From an uncultured Eubacteriales bacterium (lineage in GTDB: Bacteria > Bacillota > Clostridia > Oscillospirales > CAG-272), in contig CAKTAA010000007.1 in assembly GCA_934526185.1 (NCBI GenBank), positions 1 through 50,326 of the forward strand: DNA of 50,326 nucleotides, written 5' to 3'. The position numbers and the translations under genes were made by a program. This document shows, one piece after another, positions 42,549 to 50,326 of the stretch. Positions within the stretch are counted from its first letter, which is position 1. Each line of letters begins with the position of its first letter. The notes under the pieces are model-generated. The model was not told the origin of the DNA, ran no database searches, and saw only the letters and a list, made by a program, of their open reading frames with translations.

Positions 42549-43628
42549 ATGAAGCGCTATATACCCGTTTTATTAGATTCACGCAGATTCGGTCCCGGTC
42601 AGTACGCATGCGCCAGCACTATGTCAGACGACGGTCGGATTCTTGTCAATGTAGGCGGACGCTATTCCCTGTATTCAGAGGACGGAGGCGTTACTTTTCG
42701 AGGCATAGATAAGCCGGAGGCCCCTGCCTTTCACCGTCTGCGTGACGGTTCCTTTATCGCTTTTTCTTTCCAAAATGAAGTTTTCAATAAGTTTGATCCT
42801 AAGCAGAGACCGATACCATATGTTATGAAAATTATTCGTGCACGTTCCATGGAGGAAGTCCTTTCCGGCAGTTATACATGCAGCTTCGCTGTTGTTGACA
42901 TTCCCGATCTGGCTCCCGGATACGGAGACAGCAACAATTATAATACCGGTGCCATTGATCACGGCGTGGTTGAAATGCCAAACGGAGACATCATTATTAC
43001 CATGTACGGTCAGTTCGGAGCAGACAAAAACAGAGTGGAATATTTTAAATATGACTTTTTTCAATATCGGAGCTGGTGCCTCATTTCCCAGGACGGCGGA
43101 AAAACCTTTTCCTATCTGTCCACCATCGCAGACTGCCAGACATCTCCCATAGATCCTCGTGCAGAGGGGTACTGCGAGCCGGATTTGTTGCATGTCGGCG
43201 GCGGACATCTTGTTGCCGCAATACGCACCGGAGGGCATGAGGTTTATACCCCCCTTTATGCCGCGCATTCCTTCGATGCGGGAAAAACATGGAATACGCC
43301 CGTGAAAATGTATGATTTCGGGGTATTTCCAAAAATTATCAAGCTTCAAAACGGTGCTCTCGTTTGTTCTGCCGGCAAAATCGGTTCCTTTTTGCTTTTC
43401 AGCGGGGACGACGGCCTGACATGGTCTGAGCCGTTCTATATTTGTGACAACGACGGGCAATGGGACCGCGGTCCCTCCGGCTATACCACACTTCTGGAAA
43501 CCGCCCCTAATGAAATATTGGTCATATATGATGAAACAGAGGACAAGACTTCTATCGTAGTGGAAAAACCGGAGGACAGGCGGATTGTCTTTATCAACCG
43601 GTACAGAATCGATTGTATCGAAGACTGA
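42549..43628 (+). CDS. BNR/Asp-box repeat protein (sialidase-fold)
   Basis: Protein of 359 residues, no signal peptide. Four Asp boxes are visible: S-E-D-G-G-V-T-F, S-Q-D-G-G-K-T-F, S-F-D-A-G-K-T-W and S-G-D-D-G-L-T-W, which indicate a six-bladed beta propeller of the sialidase superfamily. The N-terminus lacks the R-I-P of true exosialidases. A late R-G-P-S-G-Y and E-D-K-T-S occur, but a full Arg triad is not evident. It may be a cytoplasmic glycosidase or isomerase-like propeller. A strong promoter suggests high expression. ATG follows AGAAAGGAC. Confidence 0.8.
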   Translation: MKRYIPVLLDSRRFGPGQYACASTMSDDGRILVNVGGRYSLYSEDGGVTFRGIDKPEAPAFHRLRDGSFIAFSFQNEVFNKFDPKQRPIPYVMKIIRARSMEEVLSGSYTCSFAVVDIPDLAPGYGDSNNYNTGAIDHGVVEMPNGDIIITMYGQFGADKNRVEYFKYDFFQYRSWCLISQDGGKTFSYLSTIADCQTSPIDPRAEGYCEPDLLHVGGGHLVAAIRTGGHEVYTPLYAAHSFDAGKTWNTPVKMYDFGVFPKIIKLQNGALVCSAGKIGSFLLFSGDDGLTWSEPFYICDNDGQWDRGPSGYTTLLETAPNEILVIYDETEDKTSIVVEKPEDRRIVFINRYRIDCIED

Positions 43629-43818
43629 CATGAATCATCCGATTTTGCTTAGTTATGACATGCAGAGATTGAATCAATATTAATCAGTACGTTAAGAACA
43701 AAAGCATATCTTCCGGACGACAGTGCATGCCTTTATGTTAAAATAATTTTAACAGAGCCGACAGATTACGCCTTGCTGCGAAACTGTCACAGCCTCGTTT
43801 TTTCAGGAGAGGATGATC

Positions 43819-43881
43819 ATGACAATGAATGCCGGTGATATGTCTGCAAAAGGGGCAGTTAAGAGGGGGCCGAGGACCTAA
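43819..43881 (+). CDS. Possible 20-residue peptide
   Basis: ATG 6 bases after AGGAGAGG. The product M-T-M-N-A-G-D-M-S-A-K-G ends K-R-G-P-R-T, is basic, and has no recognised family. The binding site is good, but length and composition give little support. Confidence 0.2.
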   Translation: MTMNAGDMSAKGAVKRGPRT

Positions 43882-43981
43882 TATCCAACTGTGGCCGCTT
43901 TACATCTTGCGGCCATAAATTATGCGCCGCAGGATGCTACAGACAACTAACACCATCATGTAAATATATTTCCAGAAAAGC

Positions 43982-44014
43982 GCCCCTGCATTTGCTTTCC
44001 ACAAATGCAGGGGC
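43982..44014. terminator. Terminator-like hairpin
   Basis: 13-bp stem GCCCCTGCATTTG/CAAATGCAGGGGC with a 7-base loop, followed on the plus strand by a T-rich tract. Could end either the BNR region or the small minus-strand ORF. Confidence 0.7.
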
Positions 44015-44067
44015 ATTCCTTATTATTTTTTACGGTATAAAAGTTATCCCTTGTAGATGTTCTCAAA

Positions 44068-44190
44068 TTACTGTGCCATCCCTACACCGCCTTTTGCGGT
44101 AATCGTTAGAAAAACCACATTACCGTTACAGCCGCTCGTGGGTTTGCACCGGACGTTGCTCGGCTTTCCGTGTGCCGCTGCGTTTTCCAT
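44068..44190 (-). CDS. Possible 40-residue small protein
   Basis: Minus-strand frame with N-terminal M-E-N-A-A-A-H-G-K-P-S, a C-K-P-T-S-G-C pair, then a hydrophobic strand V-V-F-L-T-I-T-A-K-G-G and M-A-Q at the end. The protein-like pattern is clear in the second half. The binding site is weak. It could be a small Cys protein or the C-terminal remnant of a larger gene. A terminator lies 50 bases downstream on its strand. Confidence 0.3.
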   Translation of the reverse strand: MENAAAHGKPSNVRCKPTSGCNGNVVFLTITAKGGVGMAQ

Positions 44191-44354
44191 ACGTTTTCAA
44201 TTATGAAATCTTGATTTTATCAAACAGCCGTCAAGCTATTATTTTACATTTCATAAAAAACGAAAGAATATCGTCATAATTTAATGACAATCCTGCCAAA
44301 ACCGCATATCATGATGATAGAAGATATTTAACGCAAGAATAACGGAGGTAAATG

Positions 44355-44921
44355 ATGGCAATTAAAATTTATATCGATCAGGGGCACAATCCGCAGAACC
44401 CGAATGCCGGAGCGGAGGGAAACGGCTTCCGGGAGCAGGACCTCACCTTCGAAGTAGGGCTGCTTCTGGCAGATTTTCTGAATGCCAATCCGAACTTTGA
44501 AGCCCGTGTATCCCGCCCGACGCCGGAGACTGTATTGGGCACCAGCAACGTCACCAGTCTGAGAGCACGCGTTGACGACGCCAATTCCTGGGGGGCTGAT
44601 TACTTCATCAGTCTGCATATGAATGCAGCTGAAAGTCCGCTGGCAAATGGAGCGGAGGCATTTGTATACAGTCAGGATTCCCCGGCATACGCGCTGGCAG
44701 GCGATATCCTGCGTTGGATCGGATACGATACAGGCATCAGCAGCCGCGGCGTCTTTCTTCGTCCCAGTCTGTATGTTTTACGAAAAACGCTGATGCCCGC
44801 ACTCCTTCTTGAAATGGGCTTTATTACAAATGCGTCTGATGCCAACTTTGTCGCCACCTATCCCGAAATGATGGCGGAAGCAATTTACAACGGCATTCTG
44901 AATTATTTCGGAACTTTATAA
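44355..44921 (+). CDS. N-acetylmuramoyl-L-alanine amidase (Amidase_3)
   Basis: 188 residues from ATG 44355, 6 bases after GGAGG (an ATG at 44352 is closer than ideal). Zn ligands H11 (D-Q-G-H-N), E27 and H88 (S-L-H-M-N), and catalytic E153 (L-L-E-M-G-F) are all present. It cuts the bond between MurNAc and the stem peptide. There is no signal peptide, membrane helix or binding domain, so it needs another route to the wall: holin-type release, mother-cell lysis, or a phage or spore context. Followed by a convergent gene after 17 bases. Confidence 0.92.
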   Translation: MAIKIYIDQGHNPQNPNAGAEGNGFREQDLTFEVGLLLADFLNANPNFEARVSRPTPETVLGTSNVTSLRARVDDANSWGADYFISLHMNAAESPLANGAEAFVYSQDSPAYALAGDILRWIGYDTGISSRGVFLRPSLYVLRKTLMPALLLEMGFITNASDANFVATYPEMMAEAIYNGILNYFGTL

Positions 44922-44938
44922 CCCCGTATCATCTCACC

Positions 44939-45895
44939 TTATTCACCGGCGCTGTCGGACGACTCCGTAAATAACGTTTCGATCAGCTTTTCCGATGACG
45001 GCGGAGAATATACCCACCTGTCGATGTGTCCGGAGCGAATATAATACTCCGGACGCTTTTCAAGAGTTTCACCTTTATGCGAATCAATCAGAACCAATTT
45101 GATCTTCATTCGGTCCGCAATGATATTTTTGATATACACGGCTGCGGATTGTCCGACGGATATATCCTCCCGATATTCAGCCAGCCCGGCAAGATTCGGT
45201 GTCAGCTCTACAAAGATCCCGTATTCCTCTATGCTGCGGACAATACCCGTAACCGTCTGTCCGATAGAAAAGCGGGCGGCGTTCTCTTCCCAAGTGCCCA
45301 GCAGTTCCTTATGGGATACATATATTCTGCCGCTTTCTCGGTCGATGCTTTTGACAACCGCGTAAATCTGCATTCCCGGAAAAAATCGGTCGCGCGGGTG
45401 TGAAATGCGGGATACGGAAATACAGTCAATGGAGATTAGTGATATGCATCCGCAGCCGATATCAACAAATGCGCCAAAATGCTCCAAATGTGTTACCTTT
45501 GCCGGAAGAATATCACCCGGACGAAGCTTATCTAAAAAATTTGCTTTGCAGTCTGCCTGTGCCGCTCTTCTCGATAAGACGGCATATTCCTTTCCGTTTT
45601 CATCGGTCTGTAACCCTATAACCTTAAAGCACACTGCCTTTCCGACACGGGTTATGACTGCAATGTCCTTAACATCAATGCCGTCTGCCGGCAAAGCCGA
45701 CTCCTCCCTTGGAATAATACCGCGCATGCAGCCCAGATCAACGCTCAGATTATAGTTGACATCGCAGAGAAGCGCCACGGCCTCCAGTATTTTTCCGGTT
45801 TCCATCGCATGTATTAGTGCCGCCCGGTTTGCAAGCGCATCCCGGTTTTCCGCTGTTGATATCTTTTGTCCTTCCGGGGCATATGTATGGTCCAT
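44939..45895 (-). CDS. S1 RNA-binding domain protein
   Basis: Protein of 318 residues with three S1-type OB domains: a degenerate first at about 35-110, a second at about 122-195 (L-R-P-G-D-I-L-P-A-K-V-T-H-L-E-H-F-G-A-F-V-D-I-G) and a third at about 210-275 (F-S-I-G-Q-T-V-T-G-I-V-R-S-I-E-E-Y-G-I-F-V-E-L). It resembles the short ribosomal protein S1 homologues of Firmicutes, but without IspH fusion. It probably binds RNA at the ribosome or in decay complexes. AAAGGAAC precedes the ATG. It is monocistronic, between a convergent and a divergent neighbour. Confidence 0.88.
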   Translation of the reverse strand: MDHTYAPEGQKISTAENRDALANRAALIHAMETGKILEAVALLCDVNYNLSVDLGCMRGIIPREESALPADGIDVKDIAVITRVGKAVCFKVIGLQTDENGKEYAVLSRRAAQADCKANFLDKLRPGDILPAKVTHLEHFGAFVDIGCGCISLISIDCISVSRISHPRDRFFPGMQIYAVVKSIDRESGRIYVSHKELLGTWEENAARFSIGQTVTGIVRSIEEYGIFVELTPNLAGLAEYREDISVGQSAAVYIKNIIADRMKIKLVLIDSHKGETLEKRPEYYIRSGHIDRWVYSPPSSEKLIETLFTESSDSAGE

Positions 45896-46002
45896 TTTAC
45901 ACTGTTCCTTTCTTCCATAATTTTAACGTATCATTATCGACCTGCTAACATCTTATGGACAGCTCCGTTTTTTTATGACTCCTTTTCGCAAATTGCTTTC
46001 TC

Positions 46003-46031
46003 TTGCCAACACAACGGTCTTATGGTATAAT
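46003..46031 (+). promoter_or_regulatory. Promoter ahead of DUF3267 pseudogene
   Basis: TTGCCA (46003-46008), 17-base spacer, TATAAT (46026-46031). Still well formed although the gene behind it is broken. Confidence 0.75.
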
Positions 46032-46038
46032 AACCGCA

Positions 46039-46383
46039 GAAAGCCTTGATTTGCAAGTCATTATTAAAGCTGATTGTCGCTTGTGCAGGAGGCTTTTGTA
46101 TATCCTTATTCATGATGCGGTTTGTGGTATATTTATCCGGCGTTTCAGCTGCTTCAAGGCAATATTCAGCTTCACCGGTCCGTATATCTTTGCAGGCGGC
46201 AACACATACTTCTGCCGTAAACATTCTATTGTCGTCGCGCTTGCGCCGATTGTTTTATGGGGCATAGCCTTAATGATGCTTTCGCTCCCCATTCCCCGCT
46301 ACCGCTTCTAAGCCGCTTATGTAATTCTGGTTCTTAATATCTCCGGCGCTGCTGGCAATATATTATTACGGTGGTTACACTAA
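46039..46383 (+). pseudogene. DUF3267 (zincin-like metallopeptidase) remnant
   Basis: The frame at 46003-46311 reads I-L-I-H-D-A-V-C-G-I-F where intact DUF3267 proteins have H-E-x-x-H-G. It continues F-T-G-P-Y-I-F-A-G-G-N-T-Y-F and V-A-L-A-P-I-V-L-W-G-I-A, the typical core and membrane helix, then hits a TAA at 46309-46311. After that the same frame goes on with V-L-N-I-S-G-A-A-G-N, the family's late motif, to the TAA at 46381. The catalytic Glu (Asp here) and second His (Cys here) are lost, the N-terminal part is missing, and the end is cut by a stop. No longer functional. Confidence 0.7.
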
Positions 46384-46524
46384 AACTCTCCAGTTATTCT
46401 AATCTGTAACAGCGGAACTTCAATGAAATTTTTAAAAGCCCGCAGCACTCTGAAAAACGCGGAGGTAGTTCCGGCAAGAACAAAAATATGACTTCCAAAC
46501 GAACATGAAAGGGAAGGTCCTCAA

Positions 46525-47328
46525 ATGGATGGTTTAAAACGACTGCTCAGCTATACACGCAGAGCGGTGGATGATTATGATATGATTCAGGAAAACGAAA
46601 ACATCGCAGTGGGATTGTCGGCCGGAAAAGACAGTCTGTCACTTCTTATAACACTTGCATCTCTTCGCAAATTCCACCCGAAGCATTTTCATGTTACCGC
46701 AGTCACGGTAGACATGGGATATCCCGGTACGGATTATTCTGAAATACGGAGGCTGTGCCGAGATATCGACGTTCCGTTTCACGTCTTTCCCTCGGAAATT
46801 GCAAAAATTGTTTTTGACATCCGAAAGGAATCCAATCCCTGTTCCCTGTGTGCAAAAATGCGGAGAGGTATGCTCAATGAAGCGGCCCTGTCGCTGGGAA
46901 TTCGAAAAATTGCGCTCGGGCACCATTTTGACGACGCCGTGGAAACGTTTCTGCTGAATCTGTTTCACGAAGGAAGGATCGGCTGCTTTTCTCCTGTAAC
47001 ATTTCTTGACAGAAAAGGGATCACATTGATCCGGCCTTTTCTCTATGTACCTGAAAAGGATATTCGCTATTTTGCCCGAAAATCGTCCCTTCCCGTACTC
47101 GAAAGCAAATGTCCTGCAAACGGAAAAACGGAGCGCGAGCACATAAAAAATCTGCTCGCATCACTTGAGAAGGAACATAAGGGTGTCAAACACAGAATTT
47201 TCGGTGCCATGCAGCGCTCGGAAATCGATGGCTATCACCAAGCGTATCTCCGCAGGTACGCAGATCGGGATGAAGACGGCACCGACGGCGAATCACGCTG
47301 TCAAATTTTAGATTTTCCAAAGGAATAA
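46525..47328 (+). CDS. TtcA-like PP-loop ATPase (tRNA thiolation)
   Basis: Protein of 267 residues. The PP-loop is S-A-G-K-D-S (32-37) rather than the common S-G-G-K-D-S. C106-S-L-C109 and C196 (E-S-K-C-P) match the three-Cys [4Fe-4S] site of TtcA/TtuA-type enzymes, and G-H-H-F-D-D-A-V-E-T-F is the second signature. Relatives 2-thiolate tRNA C32 or related positions with ATP. Length and layout are those of the short TtcA-like proteins common in Clostridia. GGGAAGG precedes the ATG. No partner gene nearby. Confidence 0.9.
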   Translation: MDGLKRLLSYTRRAVDDYDMIQENENIAVGLSAGKDSLSLLITLASLRKFHPKHFHVTAVTVDMGYPGTDYSEIRRLCRDIDVPFHVFPSEIAKIVFDIRKESNPCSLCAKMRRGMLNEAALSLGIRKIALGHHFDDAVETFLLNLFHEGRIGCFSPVTFLDRKGITLIRPFLYVPEKDIRYFARKSSLPVLESKCPANGKTEREHIKNLLASLEKEHKGVKHRIFGAMQRSEIDGYHQAYLRRYADRDEDGTDGESRCQILDFPKE

Positions 47329-47577
47329 GAACTGGAAAAATCGGGAAGCAAACATAAAACGCATAGAATTGAATATAATAATTTTTGTATTCTATCAATA
47401 ACGAAGAGGTATTACAGCGGAATAACACTTTTTCACGCATCGTTTTTAGTGCCCGTGCAATGATTTGCTTGCCGCACCCCTTTATAGCTGCGTACAGCAA
47501 TGCCGGCTGCACAATTGCGATGATTGCTCTTACTTCGTGAAAGGAAGCCTTTGCTGTGCAAAGGCAAGGTAATTTCT

Positions 47578-47769
47578 ATGCAGAAAAAACAACAATCCTA
47601 TGAGATAGCAGAAAGATACTGTTCCCATGTAGACGGAAACGTTGTGCTTTCAAAAATCAATTCAAGCGCTGACGAGGCGCCCCGTTATCAATGTTTGTCC
47701 TCCCATCTCTGTCAGGGAAAGGATGTTAAAGAATGCAAGAACCATGCGGAGAACCGCGGTTTAAAATAA
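47578..47769 (+). CDS. Small Cys/His-rich protein
   Basis: 63 residues from ATG 47578 (AAGGT 8 bases upstream; an in-frame TTG at 47524 is less likely). Basic helical N-terminus (M-Q-K-K-Q-Q-S-Y-E-I-A-E-R-Y), then C-S-H, and later C-L-S-S-H-L-C and E-C-K-N-H. Spacing of four Cys and three His could form a small metal-binding knuckle. No signal peptide. Family not recognised. Downstream is a non-coding stretch with a terminator at 47952. Confidence 0.6.
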   Translation: MQKKQQSYEIAERYCSHVDGNVVLSKINSSADEAPRYQCLSSHLCQGKDVKECKNHAENRGLK

Positions 47770-48374
47770 AGGAATCGTTTCTGTCTCTCGTATAACAGCA
47801 GCAGAACAGCAGGACGATTTCAGTATCCCATTTGTCTATTGGTATTCGGATGGAAGCCTGTATTCGGTTCTGCTCAAAATATAGATTGAGGCTGAATCAG
47901 CCTGCGGCATATTCCTCAGGCTATAAAAATTCGGCTCCGCACTGCAATCTCAGACAGCCGCATTTGAGCGGCTGTCTTTTGTTTATTGATATAGCTAACA
48001 CATACAAAATGTAACATACAGAAGATCATAAATTTTGGATGTATGCAGTTCTATTCTTTTATATTGAGGGATTTCGGAGAAAGTTATTTTGCGCCGATTG
48101 TTTTAGTATATTTTCAATAAATTCTCGCTTTTCGAAAACAGATTCTTCCTCCGATAGAACCAGTTTGTTTTCCGCATCTTAAGGCGGCAAATGATAAAGA
48201 CGGAAGGCGTATTGCCCTCCGTCTTGCAGTATATATCAGGTTTTGAGATATAATATTTTCGGCTTCCGACCAAGTGTGTCCGCTAATATTCATAAGGCGA
48301 CTGAAACTTTTTGTCATTCATGGCTTGTCTATATGCTGCGGAGGACCGCCGCATTCCGGAGCTTTTTTATAAAA
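47770..48374. other. Intergenic stretch of about 600 bases
   Basis: Contains a short protein-like frame without a start (47765-47884, with Q-D-D-F-S-I-P-F-V-Y-W-Y-S-D-G-S), probably a gene remnant. It also holds a terminator (47952-47984) and a 12-bp hairpin (48197-48208 with 48214-48225). The frame at 47832-48014 is not supported. Confidence 0.45.
47952..47984 (+). terminator. Rho-independent terminator
   Basis: Stem AGACAGCCG/CGGCTGTCT with an 8-base loop, followed by TTTTGTTT. Confidence 0.8.
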
Positions 48375-49241
48375 TCAAATTGCACACGCTGAAATTACTC
48401 CGTCATCGGTTATTTCAAACGCAACGCCGCTGCTGCCTGTATAGAATATTTCCGCATCGGGGTTGAATCTTTTCAGTCTCTGTGGCACATCGGTATTTCC
48501 AACAATATAGTGTTCTGTATTTGTCACCACCGTGTACCGGGGCCGGTAGATGCTAAGCGCTGCATCGGAACCGATGCCCAGTCCGTGATGCGGCGCCTTG
48601 TATATATCAATAGGCCGCGCAATTTTCTCTGCTGCCCGTGTGTTCATCATACTTATGGCGGGGTGCGGCAGCTCAAAATCCGTCACATCTCCGCATAAAA
48701 GGACGGTTCGTCCGCTTATCTCAAAAAACGCCATCAGGCTGTTTTGGTTTTCATTGCATATATATTTTCCGCTGCACTCGTAATTTCTGTCTTCAAAAAC
48801 CTGCCGAACGGAATTTCCTCTGTAAAGCAATTCCACACTGATTCCGTTAAAAGCTATGCATGCTGTTTCTTCTGCTGGGACAACCGTACTGCGCTGCGCG
48901 CAGAAATCCTTTAATTGTCGGCAGTTCTCTGTTTCGGCCGTACGGTATTCGTCCGTTGCGACGTCTCCGTTGCCATCAGTCGCCGTGACGCCGCTGTATT
49001 CCTTGAAATAGACTTTGCCGACTTCATATTGTTCAACCAGCATTTTCAGACAGCCGTAATGATCGGGATGAAAATGTGACAAAAGTATAAATTCGAGCTT
49101 ACGTATACCGTGGTTTTCGAAAAAATCGTTGATCATCTTATAATGATACGGACCGTCCCCTGTGTCTATGACAGCAAACTTCCCGCCGGATTCCATAACG
49201 GCCATATCGCTCCATACGGTAGGTAAAAAATAGATTTTCAT
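48375..49241 (-). CDS. MBL-fold (metallo-beta-lactamase) hydrolase, ComEC-C-like
   Basis: 288 residues from ATG 49241 behind GAGGAG; the frame is open 24 codons further without a site. The metal motif is L-L-S-H-F-H-P-D-H-Y-G (HxHxDH), with an earlier V-I-D-T-G-D-G. Later metal residues are in L-L-C-G-D-V-T-D and A-P-H-H-G-L-G. The L-C-G-D...A-P-H-H-G pair is typical of the ComEC C-terminal/YlmB-like MBL group, many of which act on nucleic acids or cyclic nucleotides. No signal peptide, so it is cytoplasmic. Own promoter at 49305-49332. Substrate unknown. Confidence 0.9.
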   Translation of the reverse strand: MKIYFLPTVWSDMAVMESGGKFAVIDTGDGPYHYKMINDFFENHGIRKLEFILLSHFHPDHYGCLKMLVEQYEVGKVYFKEYSGVTATDGNGDVATDEYRTAETENCRQLKDFCAQRSTVVPAEETACIAFNGISVELLYRGNSVRQVFEDRNYECSGKYICNENQNSLMAFFEISGRTVLLCGDVTDFELPHPAISMMNTRAAEKIARPIDIYKAPHHGLGIGSDAALSIYRPRYTVVTNTEHYIVGNTDVPQRLKRFNPDAEIFYTGSSGVAFEITDDGVISACAI

Positions 49242-49304
49242 AGGCTCCTCTTTATCCGGGATTATATAGTTTTCTCCGGTTCTTCCGTTCCTTTTCATGG
49301 TATT

Positions 49305-49332
49305 ATTATACACAACCGTTCAGAAAAGTCAA
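49305..49332 (-). promoter_or_regulatory. Promoter of MBL-fold gene
   Basis: Minus strand: TTGACT (49327-49332), 16-base spacer, TATAAT (49305-49310), 64 bases before the ATG. Confidence 0.8.
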
Positions 49333-49406
49333 TGCAAGAACTGAAAAGAAATATATTTATACACAAACCGAAAAGCGACTCACTGTTTCACCACAGCCAT
49401 CAAAAC

Positions 49407-50326
49407 TCAGGTGAAAAAATTATCCTCAAATACAGTGATGCCTAACTCCTGCCGGCCCTTTTGAATAACGCCGAGAGCCTCGTCTACTGTCATGCCGGTG
49501 CTCGTTTCATACGGATAGCCCAACGCCGTAAACCCCGAATCATCGTACCGAATCAGGTCATTCATATTTAAATTTCTGATGCCGTACAGCTCTGCATGCT
49601 CCCTCATATCTGAAATCATGCCGAAATGCACGATATATACATAATAATACCATTGCCGGTTCTCCTTTAGAAACTTTATGGACTCCCATGCCTCTTCAGA
49701 CGTTTCCGTAGGAAATCCGATAAGACAGCTCAATATGTTCTGTATACCTGCCGCTTTCATGTTTTTCAGAACTTTCAGCATATTTTCTGGCGTATTGCCC
49801 TTACACATCAGATCCAGCATCCGCTGGTTTGCGGATTCCATCCCGAATAAAACATTTTTCAGTCCGCTTGCAGCCAGTTTTTTACAAAGCGGCTCCGTAA
49901 AGCCTGAATCCAGACGCAGATACGCGTCATATCGGATTTTCATTTTTCTTGCAAGAATTGTATCCGCCATTTTAGACAATACGGACGGATGGATAGCATC
50001 ATCTATAAACTGAAAAATGTGTCTCCCGTATCGCCTTTCAAGCTCTGTCAGATGTTCGCACACTTCTTCCGCTTTTCTTATGCTATATCGTTTGTGATTG
50101 TCGCGGTAACTGCAAAATACGCATTTGCTCCAGTAACATCCTCTGGATGTCTGATACGGCAGTTTTGCATATATATATTTATCAAGAGGAAGATCGGAAA
50201 AGTCCGCTAACGGAATCTCATCCATGCTGTGGATGCTTTCCGCGTTGTTTGTCGTAATCTTGTCATGGTCCCAGTAAATCAGATTTGGTACTTTCTCGAA
50301 CCCCTCACCGTTTTTTACTGCATTGA
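49407..50326 (-). CDS. B12-binding-type radical SAM protein, 5' end beyond window
   Basis: The frame is open to the window edge (306 codons visible). Upstream of the internal ATG at 50225 it reads V-P-N-L-I-Y-W-D, the linker that follows a cobalamin-binding domain, so the true start is outside. The radical SAM motif is S-R-G-C-Y-W-S-K-C-V-F-C (Cx4Cx2C, a spacing usual for this subgroup). TIM-barrel strands follow, with L-R-L-D-S-G and F-G-M-E-S-A-N. Such proteins are often found near RiPP or secondary-metabolite genes; none is visible here. The C-terminus ends normally. Confidence 0.88.
   Translation of the reverse strand, partial: NAVKNGEGFEKVPNLIYWDHDKITTNNAESIHSMDEIPLADFSDLPLDKYIYAKLPYQTSRGCYWSKCVFCSYRDNHKRYSIRKAEEVCEHLTELERRYGRHIFQFIDDAIHPSVLSKMADTILARKMKIRYDAYLRLDSGFTEPLCKKLAASGLKNVLFGMESANQRMLDLMCKGNTPENMLKVLKNMKAAGIQNILSCLIGFPTETSEEAWESIKFLKENRQWYYYVYIVHFGMISDMREHAELYGIRNLNMNDLIRYDDSGFTALGYPYETSTGMTVDEALGVIQKGRQELGITVFEDNFFT

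Larger units (their letters stand above)
43629..44351. other. Intergenic stretch of about 720 bases
   Basis: Contains a 17-base palindrome (43737-43753, GTTAAAAT-A-ATTTTAAC), a possible 20-codon ORF (43819-43881), a strong hairpin (43982-44014) and a 40-codon minus-strand ORF (44068-44190), each listed or discussed separately. No larger gene supported. Confidence 0.5.

Noticed and set aside
42675..43631. 318-codon minus-strand ORF
   Set aside because: Antisense to the BNR-repeat gene, which has Asp boxes, a binding site and a perfect promoter.
47832..48014. 60-codon plus-strand ORF
   Set aside because: Runs through the terminator at 47952-47984 and has no binding site.
1..50326. CRISPR arrays, rRNA genes and intact insertion sequences
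   Set aside because: No spaced direct repeats, no rRNA sequence and no transposase-like ORF with terminal inverted repeats were seen on reading both strands.

Overview
The window looks like a chromosomal segment of an anaerobic, low-to-mid GC Firmicute, most likely a Clostridia member of the Oscillospirales/Ruminococcaceae type. Reasons: AGGAGG-type ribosome binding sites, sigma-A promoters of TTGACA/TATAAT type, a class II GalT, PrsA-like parvulin, a PxpABC/DUF1445/DUF4392 set, and a Cys-rich protein that I associate with that group. Taxonomy is inference only. Both window ends cut genes: an SGNH hydrolase at the left and a radical SAM protein at the right.

Layout. 1-5.9 kb: SGNH hydrolase and DUF4358 lipoprotein, a gene-poor 1-kb stretch, a Cys-rich protein, a small P-loop protein, and glucose-6-phosphate isomerase behind a consensus promoter and a strongly structured leader. 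5.9-7.0 kb: D-Ala-D-Ala carboxypeptidase. 7.5-15.6 kb: a decayed siphophage remnant made of a 5'-truncated S24 repressor fused back to back with a tail tube gene, a tail chaperone pair with a -1 frameshift signal, a frameshifted tape measure, and tail tip, baseplate and receptor-type genes. AT-rich foreign gene fragments interrupt it twice. Integrase, head, packaging and lysis genes are absent. It ends next to tRNA-Arg(CCT). Between them is an unannotated small RNA candidate with a perfect promoter and terminator. 16.2-24 kb: parvulin foldase, M23 peptidase, an OmpR-type two-component system, a membrane protein and galT. 24-32.2 kb: a broken S66 peptidase, an isomerase-fold protein with a class III aminotransferase, and an FtsX-type ABC exporter.

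32.8-42.2 kb is the most coherent metabolic locus. One promoter (42288-42316, minus) precedes D-amino acid aminotransferase, DUF4392, PxpB, PxpC, a PHP protein, DUF1445, PxpA and alanine racemase, followed by a terminator and an AlaX editing protein. DUF1445 and DUF4392 are the two halves of animal mitochondrial D-glutamate cyclase, and PxpABC opens 5-oxoproline to glutamate. The cluster therefore reads as a route from D-Ala/D-Glu through 5-oxoproline back to glutamate.

42.5-50.3 kb: a BNR-repeat (sialidase-fold) protein, an N-acetylmuramoyl-L-alanine amidase, an S1-domain protein, a decayed DUF3267 metallopeptidase, a TtcA-like thiolase ATPase, a small Cys-rich protein, an MBL-fold hydrolase and the partial radical SAM protein. 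No CRISPR array, rRNA or intact insertion sequence was seen.
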